NCBI GenBank assembly: GCA_964412815.1
Contig: CAYPQF010000034.1
Coordinates: 228,281-292,280, forward strand
DNA: 64,000 nt
Reading direction: 5' to 3'
Source: JAOAFZ01 sp964412815
GTDB lineage: Bacteria; Patescibacteriota; Microgenomatia; UBA1406; GWC2-37-13
Below, piece after piece: positions 59,798 through 64,000 of the stretch. Position 1 is the stretch's first letter. Each line of letters starts with the position of its first letter. The notes under the pieces are model-generated. The model did not search any database and was not told the origin of the DNA. It saw only the letters and a program-made list of their open reading frames with translations. The translations under genes were made by a program, and so were the position numbers.

Positions 59798-60697
59798 TTA
59801 TACTTGATCCAGATGTTTTTTTACACGTGGTTCAAAATCACGGGGAAAAAACCAGAGCTGGGTGTCGCTAATCCGTTCGGTTGTTCTATGCCGATGGATA
59901 GCCTGCATCTGTATAGAGCGAGCAATATATTCTACAACATCTCCCAGAAAAGTGAAGAGTGAAATGTTCTTTCGGGCTGTAGTCTTCTGTGTCTGTGGTA
60001 TCTTCGAGCTAGTAACGTAGGTGTTCAGGGTGCGAGATACATTCGGAAAGGCTCCAACAACCCAGCGGTTTTGAGCAAGAAACAGTTCGTAGGTCTGATT
60101 CCGGTTGATAACCGGTACCAGTTGCAACACCTCATGCCCCACATACTCAGTCTGTTTATCAGCAGGGATCGCAAGATGGAGCCGGTCAAAAAATAAATTG
60201 AGGCAGACTTTGTTTTTTGCTGTTGTTACATTCCGTGGGCGTTTTAAATGCATCAAAATAGATATTATTATTGCAATTATTCTACCGGTCCACAATCTAT
60301 TTTGTTCAGTAATTATGAACAAATCAATATCATCTTCCTGTTTTGTATTTCTCATTGCCAGACTTCCCGAAATTCCGACCATTTTAAGCGTGGGAAAGAG
60401 CCTTAAAACGCCAATAAATTTTTCTGCAATTTTCTGTTTTTCCTGTGCAATACAGCTTCTTTTTGTAAAAAGATCAAAAAAATTTTCATACCCTTTCAGC
60501 GTATACCGTTTTGTATCGAGAGAGCGTTCTATAACTCGTCCGGTCTTACGTAACTGTATCATGAGCTTATAGAATTCGTTCTTTTTGAGGCTGATTTTGA
60601 GAAACTGATACAGTTCATCAGCAGTGGGCGGGTACGAAAAGAGGGCAAAATAATGGAATACATGCAGTAGTTCTTTCTCTATATTTCTTGAAGTCAT
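59798..60697 (-). CDS. HTH-nucleotidyltransferase-like protein
   Basis: 299 residues. The N-terminal 75 residues look like a winged helix (LHVFHYFALFSYPPTADELYQFLKIS). The middle has a Pol-beta-type nucleotidyltransferase signature: GS in GISGSLAMRNTKQ followed by the D-x-D pair in DDIDLFIIT. After it comes a hydrophobic helix pair near 145-160. The C-terminal half is basic and unrecognised. It might transfer a nucleotide to a protein, RNA or antibiotic. It shares a 20-base divergent promoter with the DUF2207 gene; both mRNAs would be leaderless. Confidence 0.75.
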   Translation of the reverse strand: MTSRNIEKELLHVFHYFALFSYPPTADELYQFLKISLKKNEFYKLMIQLRKTGRVIERSLDTKRYTLKGYENFFDLFTKRSCIAQEKQKIAEKFIGVLRLFPTLKMVGISGSLAMRNTKQEDDIDLFIITEQNRLWTGRIIAIIISILMHLKRPRNVTTAKNKVCLNLFFDRLHLAIPADKQTEYVGHEVLQLVPVINRNQTYELFLAQNRWVVGAFPNVSRTLNTYVTSSKIPQTQKTTARKNISLFTFLGDVVEYIARSIQMQAIHRHRTTERISDTQLWFFPRDFEPRVKKHLDQV

Positions 60698-60717
60698 GGG
60701 ACTATACTATACTGCGT
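60698..60717. promoter_or_regulatory. overlapping divergent leaderless promoters
   Basis: Only 20 bases separate two divergent ATGs (60,697 minus, 60,718 plus). The core ACTATACTATACT gives TATACT -10 boxes on the plus strand and TATAGT on the minus strand, each 3-9 bases from its start codon. Confidence 0.6.
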
Positions 60718-62403
60718 ATGCAGATGGCAAAACAACTAATACTCACCCTCATTATAGTACTTTTTGGACTGATCGGACTTACAGTCACTCCTGCAGGAAC
60801 CGTTGCTGCTGAGGAAATCCTTCAGTTTGACGGAATTGCACAGGTGAATCCGGATGGAACTATACAGGTAACGGAGACGATTGTATACGACTTTGGACCG
60901 GAAGAACGACATGGCATTTTCCGGACTATCCCGTTTGTCATAAAAAATCAGGAAGGAACGCAGTTTCAGATGAGATTTGATGTTCTCTCCGTGACAAATG
61001 AGCAGGGAACTGCCTATCAGTTTGAAAAATCAGAAGAAAGTAAGCAGGTTCAGATTAAGATTGGAGATCCCGATACGACGATAACCGGCATAAACACATA
61101 CAAAATCACGTATGTCGTACGCGGTGCCCTGACCTATTTTAGCGATTATGATGAACTGTACTGGAATGCCACGGGGAACCAATGGCAGATTCCTATCCAA
61201 AGCTCGACGTATGTGATCAACTTACCGAAGGATACCCCTATGGCTGAGGTGGCCGGTATCTGTTATACCGGAGTTGCAGGCAGCACGGAGCAGAACTGTA
61301 CGGTCGAAAAAACAAGCCATGGAGTACTGTTTCGAACCGCTGGTGAACTCGGCAGTGGAGAGGGGTTAACCGTAGCGGCACGGTTTCCGAAAGGTCTGGT
61401 CGCGGTCCTGGAACCCGAAGAATATAAAGAGTTTTTCGAGACTATTCTCGGGAAGATTGTGTTGGCTGGTATTATCCTGGCAGCTGTATTCTGGTATCTG
61501 TTGTATCCGCTGTGGTTGCCTATCAAATGGTGGATGTACGGTCGTGATCCCGATGTCGGGAAGGCTGCACGTGCCTCGTATGATCCTCCTGAAACCAGTG
61601 CCGGACGCGTATTCTCTCCCGCAGAAACCGGTACCATGATAGATGAAAAAGTAGATAACCGAGAGATTGTGGCGATGATGGTTGATTTAGCCAGACGGGG
61701 ATATCTCAAAATTATTGAGAAAGGAGAGAATCATTTTCTTCTGAGAAAGATAAAAGAACCGGCTGATCTGGATGAGATTGAGAAGGACTTTATAGAAGGC
61801 ATCTTTAATACCAGCGATGAGGTTGATCTCAAGAAAAAGAAGATGCATACCCATGTCGAACATATCAAGTCGCAGATCTATGACCGGCTGACTAAAGAAG
61901 GATTCTTTCCCGAAAACCCCAAGACCATCCGGTTGTATTATGGTGGAATGGTTGGTGCCGCTGCCGCGACGTTTAACATCCCGTTGCTCATCTCAGCGAG
62001 TGTATTTGGTCTCAACCTTGTTCGTAAAACAAAAGAGGGATCACAAGCCGCCAACAAAGCCCGGGCAATGAAATCATTTTTAACTTCGCAGGAGCGTCAG
62101 TTGCGGTTTCAGGCAGAAAAGCAACTGTTTTTCGAAAGACTCCTACCGTTTGCAATTGCATTCGGGGTAGAACAAAAGTGGGCTGACCGGTTCAAAGATA
62201 TGGATATGACACCTCCCGACTGGTACGAAGGAACCTTTACTCGTGGATACAATACCGGTTATCTGGTGCATAATTTAAGCTCAGCTTCCAGTCAGGTGAA
62301 TCAGGCATCTGCAGCTCCGGTATCATCTACCGGCCAGTCATCAGGGTTTTCGGGTGGATTTTCAGGCGGTGGCGGCGGAGGTGGCGGGGGAGGCAGCTGG
62401 TAA
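60718..62403 (+). CDS. DUF2207 membrane protein
   Basis: 561 residues. Signal peptide (about 1-28, ending TVAAEE), then the extracellular DUF2207 beta region (FDGIAQVNPDGTIQVTETIVYDFG, RHGIFRTIPF), a membrane helix near 250-275 (IVLAGIILAAVFWYLLYPLW), and a cytoplasmic winged-helix-like part (MMVDLARRGYLKIIEKGENHFLL). Further hydrophobic stretches follow near 410-430. The C-terminus is a Gly-rich tail ending in ten Gly then SW. Such proteins are common in bacteria and unexplained. It is divergent from the nucleotidyltransferase gene; tRNA-Arg follows. Confidence 0.88.
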   Translation: MQMAKQLILTLIIVLFGLIGLTVTPAGTVAAEEILQFDGIAQVNPDGTIQVTETIVYDFGPEERHGIFRTIPFVIKNQEGTQFQMRFDVLSVTNEQGTAYQFEKSEESKQVQIKIGDPDTTITGINTYKITYVVRGALTYFSDYDELYWNATGNQWQIPIQSSTYVINLPKDTPMAEVAGICYTGVAGSTEQNCTVEKTSHGVLFRTAGELGSGEGLTVAARFPKGLVAVLEPEEYKEFFETILGKIVLAGIILAAVFWYLLYPLWLPIKWWMYGRDPDVGKAARASYDPPETSAGRVFSPAETGTMIDEKVDNREIVAMMVDLARRGYLKIIEKGENHFLLRKIKEPADLDEIEKDFIEGIFNTSDEVDLKKKKMHTHVEHIKSQIYDRLTKEGFFPENPKTIRLYYGGMVGAAAATFNIPLLISASVFGLNLVRKTKEGSQAANKARAMKSFLTSQERQLRFQAEKQLFFERLLPFAIAFGVEQKWADRFKDMDMTPPDWYEGTFTRGYNTGYLVHNLSSASSQVNQASAAPVSSTGQSSGFSGGFSGGGGGGGGGGSW

Positions 62404-62493
62404 GTCATACCCTTGTACCGGTATGTGCATGAAAGGAAAAATACAGATGACGATGGGGCGTTTTCGTGGTACAATTATTTCCTTACGTTTATT

Positions 62494-62570
62494 GTTCCCG
62501 TAGCTTAATTGGATAGAGCAACGGCTTGCGGAGCCGTAGGTTGCGTGTTCAAGTCACGCCGGGAACGCCA
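62494..62570 (+). tRNA. tRNA-Arg (GCG)
   Basis: Acceptor GTTCCCG / CGGGAAC, anticodon loop TTGCGGA, T-loop TTCAAGT, discriminator G and encoded CCA. Most bacteria use ACG edited to inosine for CGN codons; GCG avoids the need for editing. Confidence 0.92.
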
Positions 62571-62653
62571 AAATCAGCGCTTAGCGCTATAAAAAAGAGA
62601 TAAATCTCCATTCGTTAAGATACCTGCAAGCAGAAGAAATATGATGTACAATA

Positions 62654-62671
62654 AGTGAACCATTGTTCACT
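62654..62671. promoter_or_regulatory. inverted repeat at the start of the HTH gene
   Basis: Seven-base arms AGTGAAC / GTTCACT around CATT, ending one base before ATG 62,672. A TACAAT box (62,647-62,652) abuts it, so a bound protein would block the promoter; autoregulation is likely. Confidence 0.55.
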
Positions 62672-63313
62672 ATGAAGTCAGAAGCTTTAAATTTACGCAA
62701 ACAAGGATATTCATTAGGAGAGATTTCTCTTGCGTTGGGAATTTCAAAAAGTACGGCATCGCTCTGGTTGCGGGGAGTGTCACTGGGTGATGAAGCAGTT
62801 ACTAGACTGAAGATGCGAGAGGCGAAGGGAAGATCTCATGCTCATGAAGTAAAGAAGAATAAACGCGCAGCAGAAGAAAAAATATTAAGAAATACTCTGA
62901 TAAAAGAAATTGAGAGTATAAAAAGTCCCTTCATTGCGAGAGTCCTTGTCTCATTACTAATATGGACAGAAGGTACAAAAAGCAAGCAAAGCTACCTTAC
63001 GTTTGTAAATTCAGACCCTTCCATGGTCTCAACATATATTTACTGTCTTAAGTTAGGATTTAATGCATCTCCTGATCGTTTCCGTGCCTTGCTTCATGTT
63101 CATCAATACCACGATGAAGCGCTATTAAAAGAGTATTGGAGCTCAATAACTGGTATCGATGTGTCGCAGTTTAATAAATCATACAGAAAAGCAAACTCTG
63201 GCATTACAATCAAAGACGATTATAAAGGTTGCATTAGTATCAGATATTATGATGCACGTGTTGCTCGTGAGGTCAGGATGATTTATAATGTCCTACCTAC
63301 TTTGTTTTCATAG
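62672..63313 (+). CDS. HTH protein with homing-endonuclease-like C-terminal domain
   Basis: 213 residues. Residues 1-45 form a helix-turn-helix of the resolvase/Hin type (LRKQGYSLGEISLALGISKSTASLWL). The rest carries ILIWTEGTKSK, TFVNSDPSMVSTYIYCLK, HVHQYHDEALL and SGITIKDDYKGCISIRYYDARVAREV, a family frequent in CPR and actinobacterial genomes. I think it is LAGLIDADG-like, but this is unproven. ATG 62,672 is preferred over an in-frame TTG because of the promoter and palindrome just before it. The TAG stop overlaps the first base of tRNA-Trp. Confidence 0.7.
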   Translation: MKSEALNLRKQGYSLGEISLALGISKSTASLWLRGVSLGDEAVTRLKMREAKGRSHAHEVKKNKRAAEEKILRNTLIKEIESIKSPFIARVLVSLLIWTEGTKSKQSYLTFVNSDPSMVSTYIYCLKLGFNASPDRFRALLHVHQYHDEALLKEYWSSITGIDVSQFNKSYRKANSGITIKDDYKGCISIRYYDARVAREVRMIYNVLPTLFS

Positions 63314-63383
63314 GGCCCGTCGTTCAGCGGTAGGACCTTGGTCTCCAAAACCAAAGACGGGGGTTCGATTCCCTCCGGGCCTG
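63313..63383 (+). tRNA. tRNA-Trp (CCA)
   Basis: Acceptor GGGCCCG / CGGGCCT, anticodon loop CTCCAAA, T-loop TTCGATT, discriminator G. Its first base is the last base of the HTH gene's stop codon. Only the normal CCA anticodon is seen, so it is no evidence for UGA decoding. Confidence 0.9.
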
Positions 63384-63809
63384 CACGTTTCTTGTTTTGC
63401 CATACTATACAATTAGTTTAAAAGGTTTTTGAATCTTCACATCAATATATTTATCTTTTAAAATTGAGAAAGTACGTAGTTTAATAATTGTCTTTTAAAC
63501 TCAGATCTCGAACCTAAGAATAATTCAGGGTCTTCATTACAGAATGTTAAGAAAGATTCAATTTGTTCTATATATGATTTATCCGCAGATTGAAGCTCGC
63601 CTATTTCCTCTTGTTTTTTGTTCAAGCTCTACATTGATTTCTTTATTGAGAAAATAGTTCGTGCTTTAGGTGTAAGTCTTTCTGATTTTTTCTACTTTAT
63701 AGTTGAGTATACACGTTATGTAGGTATTGACCTAGATAGACATAATATCTTTTTTTAAGAAACGGGAGTATAATCCTATCCTAGATGAAATATTTATATG
63801 AATTTATAT
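63384..63809. other. AT-rich region after tRNA-Trp with mobile-element debris
   Basis: Apart from the recombinase fragment on the minus strand, I see no intact gene. A TATAAT box near 63,770 probably belongs to the short interrupted frame starting at 63,810. Confidence 0.5.
63458..63630 (-). pseudogene. C-terminal fragment of a serine recombinase-like protein
   Basis: About 56 codons ending LLNYVLSQF-stop, preceded by a coiled-coil-like stretch (LNKKQEEIGELQSADKSYIEQI). It resembles the C-terminal end of large serine recombinases (compare KRKILRLIFNN in the remnant at 59 kb). No start and no catalytic domain are visible. Confidence 0.4.
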
Positions 63810-63902
63810 GGCAACTACAATTAAAGAATCTTTCAAACAATTTTCCTCTAATGTAAATCTTGTCAAGTCCCCATTATCCTACACAAAATTTAAGAATACA
63901 TA
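63810..63902 (+). pseudogene. start of a gene interrupted by an insertion sequence
   Basis: MATTIKESFKQFSSNVNL is followed by residues that appear to come from the IS end, with stop TAA at 63,902. The N-terminal phrase resembles starts of some bacterial SMODS/CD-NTase-type nucleotidyltransferases, but the match is short and uncertain. The IS seems to begin near 63,861 (TGTCAAGTCCCC). Confidence 0.45.
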
Positions 63903-64000
63903 AGGTATAGTAGTTATCCCGTTCTGTCGTGCAAATACGTTCGGTGATAGTTGCTTCAGAGACTGATGAGGTCTGATCTCATTGTAGAAATTCAGCCACT
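63861..64000 (-). mobile_element. end of an IS3/IS481-like insertion sequence
   Basis: The window cuts the element. Its outer end is probably near 63,861 (TGTCAAGTCCCC). It carries the end of an rve-type transposase on the minus strand. Confidence 0.6.
63879..64000 (-). CDS. transposase C-terminus (rve domain), cut by window edge
   Basis: The last 40 or so codons read WLNFYNEIRPHQSLKQLSPN and VFARQNG, the very typical end of rve integrase-type transposases of IS3/IS481 elements; stop TAG is at 63,879-63,881. The rest lies beyond the window. Confidence 0.8.
   Translation of the reverse strand, partial: WLNFYNEIRPHQSLKQLSPNVFARQNGITTIPYVFLNFV

Noticed and set aside
1..64000. CRISPR array
   Set aside because: No regularly spaced short direct repeats outside the coding fibre repeats and no cas genes.

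Overview
The window looks like a chromosomal piece of a Candidate Phyla Radiation (Patescibacteria) bacterium, perhaps of the Microgenomates type. That placement is inferred from giant S74-type surface fibre proteins, an archaeal-style fused CoA-biosynthesis enzyme, core genes with promoter -10 boxes sitting 6-9 bases before the start codon (leaderless mRNAs), almost no Shine-Dalgarno sequences on core genes, and several tRNAs without an encoded CCA. UGA works as a stop here: two gene pairs overlap as ATGA.

Layout. 0-8.4 kb: a giant surface fibre gene broken by two exact 8-bp tandem duplications and one in-frame TGA. 8.5-17.6 kb: housekeeping genes (TyrRS, two small membrane proteins, an amidinotransferase-fold enzyme, an RRM protein, Tgt, CoaD/DUF359 fusion, LeuRS, tRNA-Lys, a small orphan). 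17.8-22.3 kb: membrane glycosyltransferase, an intact 858-aa S74 fibre protein and a 56-aa membrane protein. 22.4-25.2 kb: M16 peptidase, prepilin peptidase, Ndk and a terminator. 25.3-39.8 kb: one 14.5-kb surface fibre locus on the minus strand, now in pieces. 40.3-46.3 kb: a seven-gene F1-type ATPase operon. 46.4-52.5 kb: tRNA-Arg, sortase, PEGA/propeller protein, MreB, WecG/TagA glycosyltransferase, Xaa-Pro peptidase, histidine phosphatase. 52.6-64 kb: two receiver-like proteins, SSB, TsaC/Sua5, a cluster of Ser/Cys/Leu tRNAs with small accessory genes, an IS5-like insertion beside a serine-recombinase remnant, a DUF2207 protein, tRNA-Arg, an HTH protein, tRNA-Trp, and a right edge of recombinase debris and an IS interrupting a short gene.

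Main discovery candidate. The ATPase operon has apparently functional alpha and beta subunits, but the gene for subunit a is missing from its usual first place. The c-like subunit has lost the ion-binding carboxylate (valine at the aligned site) and carries a secreted beta domain of the kind found in surface fibre proteins. The operon lies head to head with the 14.5-kb fibre locus and is followed by sortase, PEGA and MreB genes. I infer an F1 rotary ATPase that turns or powers an extracellular structure rather than pumping ions. The fibre loci themselves look phase-variable or recombining: 8-bp duplications, in-frame TGA at glycine positions, a repeat-mediated deletion and compensating single-base frameshifts. 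Assembly or sequencing error is the main alternative and cannot be excluded from one consensus sequence.
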